DNA of 64,000 nucleotides from the NCBI RefSeq assembly GCF_026627255.1, contig NZ_JAPNLM010000010.1, positions 124,001-188,000 of the forward strand, written 5' to 3'. Each line of letters opens with the position of its first letter. Position 1 is the stretch's first letter. A program made the translations under genes and the position numbers. Shown here piece by piece: positions 48,927 to 57,093 of this stretch. The notes under the pieces were generated by a model, which did no database searches, was not told the origin of the DNA, and saw only the letters and a program-made list of their open reading frames with translations. Origin of the DNA: Streptomyces antarcticus. GTDB lineage: Bacteria; Actinomycetota; Actinomycetes; Streptomycetales; Streptomycetaceae.

Positions 48927-49448
48927 TCAGCCCCTACCTCGTTCCGTCCGCAGGAGTTGATTCTCCTTCTCCAGCGCAGCCACGCGGCGTTCTAGATCAG
49001 CCCGAGTGCGTCTTGCCGGCGCAGGCAGTTCTGCCTTCGATGGGGTGGGTGGTTCGCCGGCGAGTCCTAGAGGCTCGAAGGCCACGATCGTCGAGGGATT
49101 CTTCCCGCATTCCGGGCAGCGAATCTTGCGGCTGGGTTTGGCGTTCTCGCTGTGACGCGAGGTCTCGGCGATGTGCCCGCAGTAGAGCCGAACCCGCCAC
49201 CGTATGATCATGAATTCCGGTGTCTTGAAGGACAGCATCAGCCTGCAGACCTCCTCCAAGTGCTCCCGCTGGCGCTCCGCCATTTCGGGGTTCGCTCGCA
49301 CCTCGGCCATGTGTTCATCGACGCGTCGACTGGCAAGGTCGCAGATCCCCTCCAGCTCCTTCTGCCATTGGTGGTCACGTCGCGTCAGCTGGTAGTCCTC
49401 GAGTGGGACGCCGTGGCTCTTGTATTCGACCTCGCGCATGGGCGGCAC
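48927..49448 (-). CDS. zinc-finger and coiled-coil protein of unknown function
   Basis: A 173-aa protein with a helical N-terminal half, a putative zinc site made by YCGHIAETSRH and RCPECGK (about residues 89-116), and a C-terminal leucine-zipper-like coiled coil (LERRVAALEKENQLL). It could be DNA- or protein-binding; no family is recognised. An in-frame ATG three codons inside is an alternative start. Confidence 0.6.
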   Translation of the reverse strand: MPPMREVEYKSHGVPLEDYQLTRRDHQWQKELEGICDLASRRVDEHMAEVRANPEMAERQREHLEEVCRLMLSFKTPEFMIIRWRVRLYCGHIAETSRHSENAKPSRKIRCPECGKNPSTIVAFEPLGLAGEPPTPSKAELPAPARRTRADLERRVAALEKENQLLRTERGRG

Positions 49449-49997
49449 CGTAACCGCGGAGGATGGGGCAGCAGGGGAAGAGCCTGTTCCCTTTCGCCCA
49501 ATGACAAGACTTGCGCGCGTTGGTCGCTCGACTACTGGGGTTCGGTCAAAGCCGATCGGGTGCTCACTCTGATTGGCTGTGCCTCCGCGAACCGCCGGAG
49601 TGCACTGTGAAGCCGCTCCCGACGGCTACGACCGTGGCTATCGGTGGTGTTGGTGTTGCTGGCTTGCGGGAGGCGTAGGTACGGAGGGCTGACGGCTAGC
49701 TCGTCGCCACCCTCAACGACTCCAGCCTGCCCATCGACCGCACTCCTCGAACAGTGCCAGCAGCAGGACGGCTCCTCCCTCGTCCTTCCCGAATCTCTCT
49801 TCCGTACCTCGGCTACCGCCGGATGGAACACCGGAGGCACAGTGCGCTTGTCGGACAGGTGCGGTCGCGAGGAGATGCCTGGGGCGCAGGCGCCGATGTC
49901 GCAACATGCTCGGGCTGCACTGAGCAGTGCGGACGGCGGCCGGGAGGTTCTCCCAGCCGCCGTCCGAGGCCCCTGTTTGGGTGTCCTGCCCTTGTGC
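49449..49997. other. intergenic region without a recognised gene
   Basis: About 550 bp where frames on both strands lack coding character. Its right end carries the hairpin at 49930-49964. It separates the biosynthetic cargo from the mobility module. Confidence 0.45.
49930..49964. terminator. hairpin terminator
   Basis: GGACGGCGGC (49930-49939) and GCCGCCGTCC (49955-49964) enclose a second small stem, GGGAG/CTCCC. It lies 33 bp after the stop of the minus-strand gene at 49998. Confidence 0.75.
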
Positions 49998-50360
49998 TCA
50001 GTCGTGCGGGAGGAACCTGTCGGCTCCCGCAGCGACGATGACGCCCAATCGGTCGTACTCGATGAGGTCTTCGTCGGTCATGAGAGCGGCGAGGGTTCGG
50101 TGGTGCTTGACGGCGTACTCGAGCAGGAGCTCTGCCAGTGTGGTCGCGGCTGCCTCTGCCTCCGCTTGGGCTTCGGGGTTGTCGACGTGGACGCCTGCGG
50201 CCTGGAGTTCTTCGATGGTGGCGTTGCGGACGATGGCCTGCTCCTCCTCGGTGAAGAGGCGTCCGTCGAGGCGGCGGAAGACGAGGGAATCCGCCGGGCG
50301 CTTGAAGTCTGTGTCGAACAGCAGGGCCATGACGTGAGGGCGAGGGGTGACTGCGGGCAT
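49998..50360 (-). CDS. small helical acidic protein of the mobility module
   Basis: A 120-aa, acidic, helical protein (ALLFDTDFKRPADSLVFRRL, then QAEAEAAATTLAELLLEYA), last gene of the minus-strand mobility block. The operator ATCCCCGGT-N7-ACCGGGGAT lies 52 bp upstream of ATG 50360. It is therefore probably transcribed separately from the relaxase and controlled by the element's XRE regulator. Function unknown. Confidence 0.65.
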   Translation of the reverse strand: MPAVTPRPHVMALLFDTDFKRPADSLVFRRLDGRLFTEEEQAIVRNATIEELQAAGVHVDNPEAQAEAEAAATTLAELLLEYAVKHHRTLAALMTDEDLIEYDRLGVIVAAGADRFLPHD

Positions 50361-50411
50361 GGAGGTGCTTCCTAAGGAAGGGGGTGGGTAGGTGTATCCA
50401 TGGTCTGGAGA

Positions 50412-50436
50412 ATCCCCGGTTTGGCTGACCGGGGAT
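50412..50436. promoter_or_regulatory. XRE operator, copy 1
   Basis: ATCCCCGGT-TTGGCTG-ACCGGGGAT, a 9+7+9 palindrome. On the minus strand its 21-bp core reads CCCCGGTCAGCCAAACCGGGG, differing at only two positions from the copy at 56662-56682. Confidence 0.75.
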
Positions 50437-50612
50437 CGTCGGCTATATCTGTCAGCCCTGTCGTCGTGCGCGCACGAGCGGCTTCGCATGTGCGCCTCGT
50501 CCCGGCTATCGCCCTGGTAGCGGTCCACCACGTTGGCTGGTCGGCTGTCCTGTATGGAGAGCCCCGGCTGGCGGAGGGTGGAGAACGGGGCTCCGAGCAG
50601 GGCGCTTGGAGC

Positions 50613-52313
50613 TCAGCGTCGGGGACGGTTCGGCGGGGTCGCGGGCGCGGCGGGCGGCTGCGTGCCGTGTCCCGGCTGGCCGATCCACGATGCCGTTGTG
50701 CGTCGGCGGGCGGCTTCGGCGCGGGGGCTGGGGCTGGGGTTGCGACCGGTGTGCTGAAGGCGGGTGATCAGGACGCGGGCGGGTTGGCGGGCTGTGCCGA
50801 GTTCTCGCTGGGCTGCGGCTTCCTTCAGCAGTTGCTGGGGTTGGTGGCCTCGGGCCTCCGCGTCGGCCAGGAGGGCGGCGAGGGCGGGCCAGCTGGGGTC
50901 GATCAGGATGCGGTCGGCCTGGTCGGGGACAGCGGCGCGTACGTCGCGGGCGAGGGTCCGGCGGGCTTCCTCCCTCGGCTGACGCTGTTCGAGTACGACG
51001 AGCGTCGGTGTGAGGGCTTGCTCGGCGGCTGCCTGCAGGTGGTGGAGGGCTTGGCGGGCGGCATCGGCCTGGTGGGCGTGGCCCTTGGTCTCGTGCCAGC
51101 GGCCGGCGATGATCCCGGCCCACAGGAGAGCGGCGATTAGGGCGGCGAGGGCGCTGCCGTCGGGGCCTGTGGCGGTGTGGACGATGTCGCGGGCCGCGTT
51201 GCGGATGGCGTGGGCGGCGCGGTCTTCCGCCCGGATCTGGGAGCGCTGGGCGCGTGCGAACGCCCTCGATGCCGCCTGGAGTTCGGCGCGTAGGTGGGTG
51301 GGGACGTTCTGGGCGGTGGCTTCAAGGAGTTCGCCGAGGGCAGTGATGTGGGCCTGGGCGTGGGTGTCGTCGGTGAGGTCGGTGCGGAAGGTATCGAGGG
51401 CTTCGGTGGCCTGGTGCCAGGCTGTGGCGGGCTGGTGGCGGCGGGCGGTGGGGTGTTCTTCGGGCTGGCCGCCTTCGAGGCGGTCGCGGAGTTTGGGGAG
51501 GGTGAGGTCGGGGGCGATCTTCCCGCCGGGGTGGAAGACCTGTTCGCCGTCCTTGTTGAGGTCACCGGGGCGGCCTGCGGCGTAGCCGAGGAGGTCTCCG
51601 GAGGGGCCGCGCCGGGCCTTGACCGCGATGCCGTCGGCTTCGAGGTAGGCGAGGAGTTCCTCGGCGGTGCGGGCGTGGGGGATGGCGGCGCGGATGCGGT
51701 CCTGGAGCCATTCGCGGCTGGTCTGCTCCCAGCCGAGGCGTTCGGCCTTGTGCATCTCGGCCGGGGTGGGGGCGCGGGTGCCGGTGCGGTCGCCCTTCTT
51801 CAGGCGGCGCAGGCCGTAGTCCTTCTCGATCTGGCGGCATGCGTCGCCGACGCGGATGCCGCTGTCGTGGAGCTTGGGGCGGCGGCCGTCCTCGCGGACG
51901 GTGGTGGCGAGGATGTGGATGTGGTCGTCGGCATGCCGTACGGCGATCCAGCGGCAGGCCAGGTCGTCGCCTTCGGGGGCGATGCCTGCTGCGGCGACGA
52001 TGCGCTGGGCGATCTCGCCCCACTCGGCGTCGGAGAGGTGGCGGTCTTCGGGGGCTGCGCGGACGGGGCAGTGCCAGACGTGGTCGGTGATCTTCTTGCC
52101 GAACTCGCTGTTGCGGAGCCGGATGGGTTCGTCGAGGTAGCGGGCGAGCTGGGTGAGGGTGGCGTTCTCGTCGCGGCCGGGGTCGGGCATGGCGAGCATG
52201 GCAAAGCCGGCCACGATGTGCGGGTCGGTGTGCTCGTCGTGTCGGCCGGGGCCGTAGAGGTAGGCGAGCAGTCCGCGGGTGTTGGCGCCGGAAGGCTTGA
52301 TGGCTGCGATCAC
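50613..52313 (-). CDS. MobA-type relaxase
   Basis: A 566-aa relaxase that would nick the element at its origin of transfer and pilot the strand into a recipient. The metal-binding HUH motif is RHADDHIHILA (about residue 120), preceded by a GRHDEHTDPHIVAG segment; the tyrosine is probably in the early ANTRGLLAYLYGPG. The C-terminal half is a long Ala/Arg-rich helical region. GTG 52313 overlaps the MobC stop by 4 bp. No coupling protein or FtsK/TraB gene is seen, so transfer would depend on a helper. Confidence 0.85.
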   Translation of the reverse strand: MIAAIKPSGANTRGLLAYLYGPGRHDEHTDPHIVAGFAMLAMPDPGRDENATLTQLARYLDEPIRLRNSEFGKKITDHVWHCPVRAAPEDRHLSDAEWGEIAQRIVAAAGIAPEGDDLACRWIAVRHADDHIHILATTVREDGRRPKLHDSGIRVGDACRQIEKDYGLRRLKKGDRTGTRAPTPAEMHKAERLGWEQTSREWLQDRIRAAIPHARTAEELLAYLEADGIAVKARRGPSGDLLGYAAGRPGDLNKDGEQVFHPGGKIAPDLTLPKLRDRLEGGQPEEHPTARRHQPATAWHQATEALDTFRTDLTDDTHAQAHITALGELLEATAQNVPTHLRAELQAASRAFARAQRSQIRAEDRAAHAIRNAARDIVHTATGPDGSALAALIAALLWAGIIAGRWHETKGHAHQADAARQALHHLQAAAEQALTPTLVVLEQRQPREEARRTLARDVRAAVPDQADRILIDPSWPALAALLADAEARGHQPQQLLKEAAAQRELGTARQPARVLITRLQHTGRNPSPSPRAEAARRRTTASWIGQPGHGTQPPAAPATPPNRPRR

Positions 52314-52873
52314 GGCTGTCGGACCTCCTGCGGGTTGGCGGGCTGGCGCAGGGTCTCGGCGATCAGGGTGAGCAGGTCGTGGAGTTCGTCGAGGCGCTGG
52401 CGTATGTCGGGCGGGGTGAGATCGCTGTTCAGGGCGCGGGCGATCTGGTTGATGTTGACGCCGATGCGGTTGCACTGGCGTAGGACCTGGGCGCGGAAGA
52501 CGTGCGTGCGGCGCCGGTCCTCGGACAGTGGCAGGTTGGCGGTGAACCGGCCGTTGATGAAGGCGAGGACGATGTCGGCGGCGAAGCCGGATTCGCCTTT
52601 GTAGCCGTGCTCGGCTGCTGCTTCCTGGAGGCGGGGGCGTTCGTCGTCGGTGAAGCGCAGGGGGCCGACGCGGTCGCCGCGCTTGTTGCCGGTGAAGCGG
52701 CGGATCGTGGGCTGGGCGCTCTTAACCGTCGGCTCTCCGCCGGCGGTGAGCTCGGCGTTGCGTTCGGCGTGGAGGATGTCGCGCTGGACAGCGTGGAGCG
52801 TGCCCTGGTCGGGGCCGCCCTCGGACCCGACCTCACGGTCCGGCGCCCCCTGGCGCTGGGCCGTCTCCGCCAC
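52310..52873 (-). CDS. MobC-family mobilization protein
   Basis: A 187-aa accessory protein that helps the relaxase open the origin of transfer. It has a ribbon-helix-helix-like start (GPLRFTDDERPRLQEAAAEH) and the hallmark MobC stretch RIGVNINQIARALN (about residue 137). The first 50 residues are unconserved-looking, so the GTG 52873 start is uncertain. It is coupled to the relaxase. Confidence 0.83.
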   Translation of the reverse strand: MAETAQRQGAPDREVGSEGGPDQGTLHAVQRDILHAERNAELTAGGEPTVKSAQPTIRRFTGNKRGDRVGPLRFTDDERPRLQEAAAEHGYKGESGFAADIVLAFINGRFTANLPLSEDRRRTHVFRAQVLRQCNRIGVNINQIARALNSDLTPPDIRQRLDELHDLLTLIAETLRQPANPQEVRQP

Positions 52874-53206
52874 CCCCGGGGCGGAGATCCCCGAAGACCG
52901 GCCGTGAGTCGGACTCGGGGTACTACTGGCTCCCCGGTCGGTGGCTGGGGTGGGGGCTGATTGCTGCTGTGCGTGGTGGGTGGCTATGGCGGGCTGATCG
53001 TGGATGGAAGAAGCTCCTTGTGTGGAGGTGGATTGGGTGAGGTGGGCGAGCAGTTTGGCGGCGGCCTCGCCTCGCGGCGTTCGGGAGGAGGGAAGGCGGG
53101 CCGGGCCACTGCTTGCGCGGTCGGGCGAGTAGAACGACTACGGACCAGCTGGAGCCGCTGATCCGTAGTCCCCGTTCCGGTGTTTCGCGACTGACCGGAG
53201 ATCCGG
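52874..53206. other. gap upstream of mobC, candidate origin of transfer
   Basis: A 333-bp gene-free stretch directly upstream of mobC-mobA, the usual place for oriT. It includes G/T-rich runs (52940-53060) but no nick sequence I can recognise. Confidence 0.35.
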
Positions 53207-53214
53207 TCAGTCGC
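53187..53214. terminator. perfect 28-bp palindrome at the end of the DUF2637 gene
   Basis: GCGACTGACCGGA-GA-TCCGGTCAGTCGC, 13-bp arms with a 2-base centre, overlapping the stop at 53207. A terminator is the simplest reading. The near-absent loop and the core CCGGA-GA-TCCGG also fit a protein-binding or oriT-proximal site. Confidence 0.6.
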
Positions 53215-54499
53215 TGGTAGCGCTGGTACCGCTGCCCTGTTCCATGAGCAGCAGTGCCCTGAGCTCGGTGAGCCGGTGCTCGGCGATGGGGAGCCCGGCA
53301 GCGTGCACGGCGTCCCGCAAGACAGCTCGAGTGGGCTTTCCGTGCACTGCTATGGCCTGGCGGCCGATGACGAGCAACTCGTCCATTTCGGCGCCGGGAG
53401 GGCGACCGTAGCGTTGCGTCGTAGGACCGCCCTTCTCAGTGGACGGCTCCATGCCGTCGGGGGCAGGGATCGTTTCGTGCAGGGGCAGGTGGGGCTGCAC
53501 AGATGTAGGCGGCGAGCCTTCGGGGTGAGCGTCGGGATCGGGGTGTTTCCTGGCTTCCTCTTCTTCCGTGCTGTTGTCGATGCCCGATCGGCTGGGTGAA
53601 CTCCTCGGCTCGCAGGAGGGCGCGACGTTCCGGTCAGGGCTGGACTCGGTCCAGGGCGAAGGCAGCTCGATGGTCGCCAGCGCTACTGCGTGGCGCCGGG
53701 CCGCGAGCTGCTGGAGCAGGTCGCGGAGCTGGCGATCGTCGATGCCTACCGCGGCTTGGGCGACGGCCCGTGACAACCGCCGTGCAATGCGCCGGCCGCG
53801 CCACCCGCTGCGCTGCTTGGGGGTGCGCTCGGCGAGGCGTGCGGCCAGGGCAACGGCCTTTCGGGTGGCGCGGTCGCGGGTGATCTGTGCCGCGTCGCGA
53901 TCGCGTTCGGCGATGCCCAGGCGGGAGAGCAGGCGTTCACGTATCTCGCGGCCGGTCCGGGCGAGGATGCTGTGGGAGGAGGCTTCCGGCTTGTGGAGGC
54001 GTAGCTCGATGCCCATGGCCTGGTGCCAGAGCAGTGCGGCGAGGACCGGGCCCACGAAGGCTCGCACGGTGCCGCCGACCAGGCCGGACTCGGCGTACGC
54101 GGGGATCACCTGCACGGTGGTGATCACCCAGGTTAGGGTGCCCGGCAAGCCGGGTGCCTGCTTGGGGCCGTGGAGGTTCTGCCGTGCCAGCAGCGCCGTG
54201 GCGAACAGGGCGAACTCCGCGGCGGCGAACATGGCGGCGCGTTCGGCCGTGCCGCTCATGTCCAGGTAGTCGGCGGCGAACCGCCAGCTGGTGTCGGCGC
54301 TGTACGCGGTGCAGCCGACCGCGGCCAGCGCGGCGATGGTGACGGCGGGCGACGCAGGCTTGCGGATGCCGCCGTTTCGACGTGCGCGTTGCTGCGCCAG
54401 CCGCTTGATCAGCAGCGCGGAGCAGGTCAGTGCGAGGGCGATGAGAGTGAGGGACGTGGCGTTCCAGTGCCCGAGTGCGGGCAGGGCGAGTGGTGTCAT
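53207..54499 (-). CDS. DUF2637-type membrane protein of the mobile element
   Basis: A 430-aa protein with four predicted membrane helices in the first 150 residues (SLTLIALALTCSALLIKRL; TIAALAAVGCTAYSADTSW; AAEFALFATALLARQNL; GPVLAALLWHQAMGIEL). A long cytoplasmic, charged C-terminal part has an HTH-like end (AVHGKPTRAVLRDAVHAAGL). Such proteins are common on actinobacterial integrative elements and plasmids and are often associated with intramycelial spread, but the role is not established here. ATG 54499 starts the conserved membrane region. Confidence 0.75.
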   Translation of the reverse strand: MTPLALPALGHWNATSLTLIALALTCSALLIKRLAQQRARRNGGIRKPASPAVTIAALAAVGCTAYSADTSWRFAADYLDMSGTAERAAMFAAAEFALFATALLARQNLHGPKQAPGLPGTLTWVITTVQVIPAYAESGLVGGTVRAFVGPVLAALLWHQAMGIELRLHKPEASSHSILARTGREIRERLLSRLGIAERDRDAAQITRDRATRKAVALAARLAERTPKQRSGWRGRRIARRLSRAVAQAAVGIDDRQLRDLLQQLAARRHAVALATIELPSPWTESSPDRNVAPSCEPRSSPSRSGIDNSTEEEEARKHPDPDAHPEGSPPTSVQPHLPLHETIPAPDGMEPSTEKGGPTTQRYGRPPGAEMDELLVIGRQAIAVHGKPTRAVLRDAVHAAGLPIAEHRLTELRALLLMEQGSGTSATSD

Positions 54500-54669
54500 G
54501 CAGGGGTCTCCGGAGACTCGCCCGCGCCATGCAGGGGCGCGGGCGGGCGGTGTGGTGATGGCGATGAGGCGGGGAGGCTGCGCCGGAGGCGGGCGAGGCC
54601 GTCGCGACGAGACCAGGAGCACGGTGGGTGGCCGACCCAGAGGCCGGACCGGCACGAGTGGGGGGCGGC

Positions 54670-55272
54670 TCAGCGTCTGGTGGAGCGAGCGGGACCCGAA
54701 GAGGGAGTGCCGATGCCGCCCGCCACGCCGGTGGTCGGGCGTGGTGGGGCCGACTGCCGGGTGGGAGGCGTGGCGGTGACGGCTTCGCGGCCCGCACGAC
54801 CGGACCGGTAGGGCGCGAGCTGGGCGCGTACCGCTGGAGGGATTACGGATCCGACGGAGCGCAGGCGGGCCTCGACGTCGGGGTGCGGGCCGACGGTGAG
54901 CTCGTGGAGGGTGGACGGTGCTGTCTCGCCGACCGCGACGGCGCGCCGGTTTCCGCGCAGTTCGGATAGGTATGCGGTCACGTCGTCCGGATCCGCGACC
55001 GGGAGGGGATCGGTGTGCCGTGCCAGGCGGTCGCGGCGGTAGGCGTCCCACTGGCGGGCGATGTCCACCGGCAGGATCCGAAATCCGGAGGTGCGGGTGT
55101 GTGCCGTTACCGCTTCGCGGACGTCCCAGCCGTGGGCGGTGAAGGGAACGTCGGCCAGGATCTCGTGCCACTGGGCGATCTGGTCACGGGCAGTGCCGCT
55201 GTCGGTGTGGGCGGTGCGGGTGTCGAGGCGTCCGACGTAGGCGAGCAGGAGGGCGATCTCTCGGAGGTCCAG
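54670..55272 (-). CDS. conserved mobile-element protein of unknown function, non-standard start
   Basis: About 200 aa; the N-terminal part (LDLREIALLLAYVGRLDTRT, then WHEILADVPFTAHGWDVREA) looks like a conserved actinophage/element protein. No ATG or GTG precedes this region in frame. The likely ancestral start at 55279-55281 is ATA (codons ATA-ACT-ACC), inside ATAA where an ATGA overlap with the upstream gene would be expected. CTG 55272 is given as the nearest near-cognate start. The C terminus is Pro/Arg-rich. It may be translated poorly or be a recent loss. Confidence 0.6.
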   Translation of the reverse strand: MDLREIALLLAYVGRLDTRTAHTDSGTARDQIAQWHEILADVPFTAHGWDVREAVTAHTRTSGFRILPVDIARQWDAYRRDRLARHTDPLPVADPDDVTAYLSELRGNRRAVAVGETAPSTLHELTVGPHPDVEARLRSVGSVIPPAVRAQLAPYRSGRAGREAVTATPPTRQSAPPRPTTGVAGGIGTPSSGPARSTRR

Positions 55273-55277
55273 GGTAG

Positions 55278-55658
55278 TTATTCCGTTCCGGTAGGGGTGT
55301 CATGGGCTTCGAGCTCGGTGAGGGCATCGAGCAGGGCGCTGGTGTGCTGTTCGGCGCGGGTCCTTCCGGTCGCAGGACCGGAGGAGGCGCCGCCTGGCAG
55401 GGAGCGCAGGTGCGGGCGGCCAGGAGCAGGAGTGTGTTCGCGGGTGATCCACTCGCGCCAGTCGGCGGACCAGGCAGCGGCGTTGCGCGGTCCCCAGACC
55501 GCCCGGTAGTTCCGCCACTTCTCGTCAGCCGCTCGCAGGGCGTGCTCGCCGAGCCGGCCGAGGTGGCCCTGTTGCCGCAGCCACGTCTCGGTGGCGTCGT
55601 CGATGTGCCACTGGGCGGCGGGGATGAGCGGGGAGCTGCTGCTCTTACTACCGTTCAT
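55278..55658 (-). CDS. small Trp-rich helical protein of the mobile element
   Basis: A 126-aa protein rich in Trp and Ala (AQWHIDDATETWLRQQGHLG; NAAAWSADWREWITREHTPA), without membrane segments, between the HTH gene and the preceding element protein. The gaps are about 10 bp, so the three form one operon. No family is recognised. Confidence 0.65.
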   Translation of the reverse strand: MNGSKSSSSPLIPAAQWHIDDATETWLRQQGHLGRLGEHALRAADEKWRNYRAVWGPRNAAAWSADWREWITREHTPAPGRPHLRSLPGGASSGPATGRTRAEQHTSALLDALTELEAHDTPTGTE

Positions 55659-55668
55659 CTTTAGTTCT

Positions 55669-56118
55669 CTACTGTTCTGGGGGTCGGATTCCGGCCCCCA
55701 GCCGGGCTGGAATCCGGTCCCCCCCAGGGGTTGGATTCCGGTCCCCGGGGCCGGATTCCGGCCCCTCTGCAAGTGGCTTCGACGGGCTGGATTCCGGCCC
55801 GGTGGGGGCCGGATCCCGGTCCCTCGCGGTGGCCTGCTCGGCGAGGAACCGAGCCGCGTCGGGGAGGTGGTAGTACCTCTCGCCGCGAGGGCCCTTGCGA
55901 TCCTCGATCCACGCCAGCTCGCCGCTGGCGATCAGCTTGTCGAGGGCGTCCCGCACGGCGCTGCGGGACGCGTTGGCCCGCTTCATGAGGGCGGAGACCG
56001 AGGCGTACGCGATGCAGCGGCCATCGACGCATCGGTCGGCGATCAGCACGAGGATCATGCGGGCGGTGCCCTTGCTGCGGCTGTGGTCCCACACCCATGC
56101 GCGGGCGTCGTGACTCAT
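55669..56118 (-). CDS. winged HTH protein, first gene of the mobility operon
   Basis: A 149-aa protein with a winged helix typical of replication/partition regulators on streptomycete elements (GTARMILVLIADRCVDGRCI; SVSALMKRANASRSAVRDAL; then the wing ELAWIEDRKGPRGERYYHLP). The last 45 residues are Pro/Gly-rich and coincide with six copies of a DNA repeat (55686-55823). ATG 56118 opens the minus-strand block, facing the XRE gene across a 585-bp control region. Confidence 0.75.
   Translation of the reverse strand: MSHDARAWVWDHSRSKGTARMILVLIADRCVDGRCIAYASVSALMKRANASRSAVRDALDKLIASGELAWIEDRKGPRGERYYHLPDAARFLAEQATARDRDPAPTGPESSPSKPLAEGPESGPGDRNPTPGGDRIPARLGAGIRPPEQ
55686..55823. repeat. six CGGATTCCGG-type iterons within the HTH gene
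   Basis: GGATTCCGG(C/T)CC-like units start at 55686, 55709, 55733, 55753, 55789 and 55811. Several are part of the near-palindrome CCGGAnTCCGG. Read in the HTH gene they fall in all three codon phases (PES, RNP/RIP and GIR peptides), so it is the DNA that is repeated and not the protein. This fits a binding or replication/transfer locus. Confidence 0.65.
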
Positions 56119-56397
56119 CGGGTGGCGGCTCCTTGGTGTGGGCGGGCAGGGGGTAACCCGCTTCGGGTGGGGGAGGGGAGGGTGCGGTGTGACGGTTGCG
56201 GCCTGCGGGCGTTGGTGCTGGCAGCTTCGCTGCCTGGCCTTGGAGTGCCGGGGCTTGCCGTGTCCCCCGGGATCAGCGTTCGGGGTGCATGGACAAGACA
56301 GCCACATTGGTTCGCGCAAGTCCAGCATTCCGCCGAGAAAGCAAACAGCTCACGGCGAACATGTCCCTGTGGGTGTGTAAAAACGGTAGACCCGAAT

Positions 56398-56418
56398 CCC
56401 CGGTTGACCAAATAGCTC
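56398..56418. promoter_or_regulatory. XRE operator, copy 2
   Basis: CCCCGGTTGACCAAATAGCTC; the first 15 bases match the other copies, the distal half is degenerate. It lies in the divergent control region, nearest to the minus-strand operon. Confidence 0.6.
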
Positions 56419-56562
56419 GGGAAATCGGCGGGACGAATAGGGCAAGTCGCGACGCTTCGGCAATGTCTCCGCGCACCCTCGCCGTTACCTCCTGGTGCTC
56501 CATCTGTGCAGGTTGGAAGGGTGCAGCCTGCGGGCTGCTCTCCAGTCGACGGACCTGACGGG

Positions 56563-56583
56563 CCATTATTTGGTCAACCGGGG
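56563..56583. promoter_or_regulatory. XRE operator, copy 3
   Basis: CCATTATTTGGTCAACCGGGG, the inverse of copy 2: its reverse complement begins CCCCGGTTGACCAAATA, identical to copy 2 over 17 bases. Copies 2 and 3 face each other about 165 bp apart. Confidence 0.65.
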
Positions 56584-56658
56584 ATCCGCTGCTATGTTTC
56601 GCAATTTTTCGGCGGCAGGGTAGGGAACCTGACAACAAAGCGGCGGAATGTAGCAGCA

Positions 56659-56685
56659 GATCCCCGGTTACCCAAACCGGGGATC
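56659..56685. promoter_or_regulatory. XRE operator, copy 4 (autoregulatory)
   Basis: GATCCCCGGTTACCCAAACCGGGGATC, an almost complete palindrome ending 18 bp before the XRE start codon, placed to repress that gene's own promoter. Confidence 0.7.
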
Positions 56686-56703
56686 CCAAGTTACAAAATA
56701 TGC

Positions 56704-56955
56704 ATGCCCCCAACACCTCTGGAAATCGGTCCGGCCGGGAATCGGGTCGCCCGTGCCATCGAGCGAGCCCGCACCGCCCGCGGTGTCGCCCAGCGCCAGC
56801 TGGCAGCCCGTGCCACCGCGCTGGGCCACCCCATGACCGTCACGACGATTTCCCGCATCGAACGCCGACGCCGCCGCTGCGACGTCGACGACCTCGTCGC
56901 GATCGCCGCCGCCCTCGGCGTCTCCCCGCTCGTGCTGCTCCAGCCCGCCGCGTAG
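56704..56955 (+). CDS. small XRE-family repressor of the element
   Basis: An 83-aa protein that is almost only a Cro/C1 HTH (NRVARAIERARTARGVAQRQ; LAARATALGHPMTVTTISRI), ending LGVSPLVLLQ. Start ATG 56704 was chosen as the first in frame after the operator; no ribosome site precedes it, and the closeness of the operator suggests a leaderless mRNA. It is the obvious candidate to bind the four CCCCGGT-type sites and to control the mobility operon and its own gene. Confidence 0.8.
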   Translation: MPPTPLEIGPAGNRVARAIERARTARGVAQRQLAARATALGHPMTVTTISRIERRRRRCDVDDLVAIAAALGVSPLVLLQPAA

Positions 56956-57093
56956 CCGCACGAGCCCGGCCTGCGGCGTGCCAGTGTCGCCGCCGGCCAC
57001 TCCGCACAGGCCATTTGTCCACTCCAGAACCGCGGTCGAACCCTCGGCCTACTCCGCCGTACCTGATGAGGATCCTTCTTGCGTCAATCGCCC

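Noticed and set aside
49644..50375. Plus-strand frame spanning the terminator and the 120-aa gene
   Set aside because: It crosses a strong hairpin and is antisense to a better minus-strand gene with its own operator.
51294..52604. Long plus-strand open frame opposite the relaxase and MobC genes
   Set aside because: It is antisense to recognisable MobA and MobC proteins and has the valine/glycine-rich composition of a GC-driven shadow frame.
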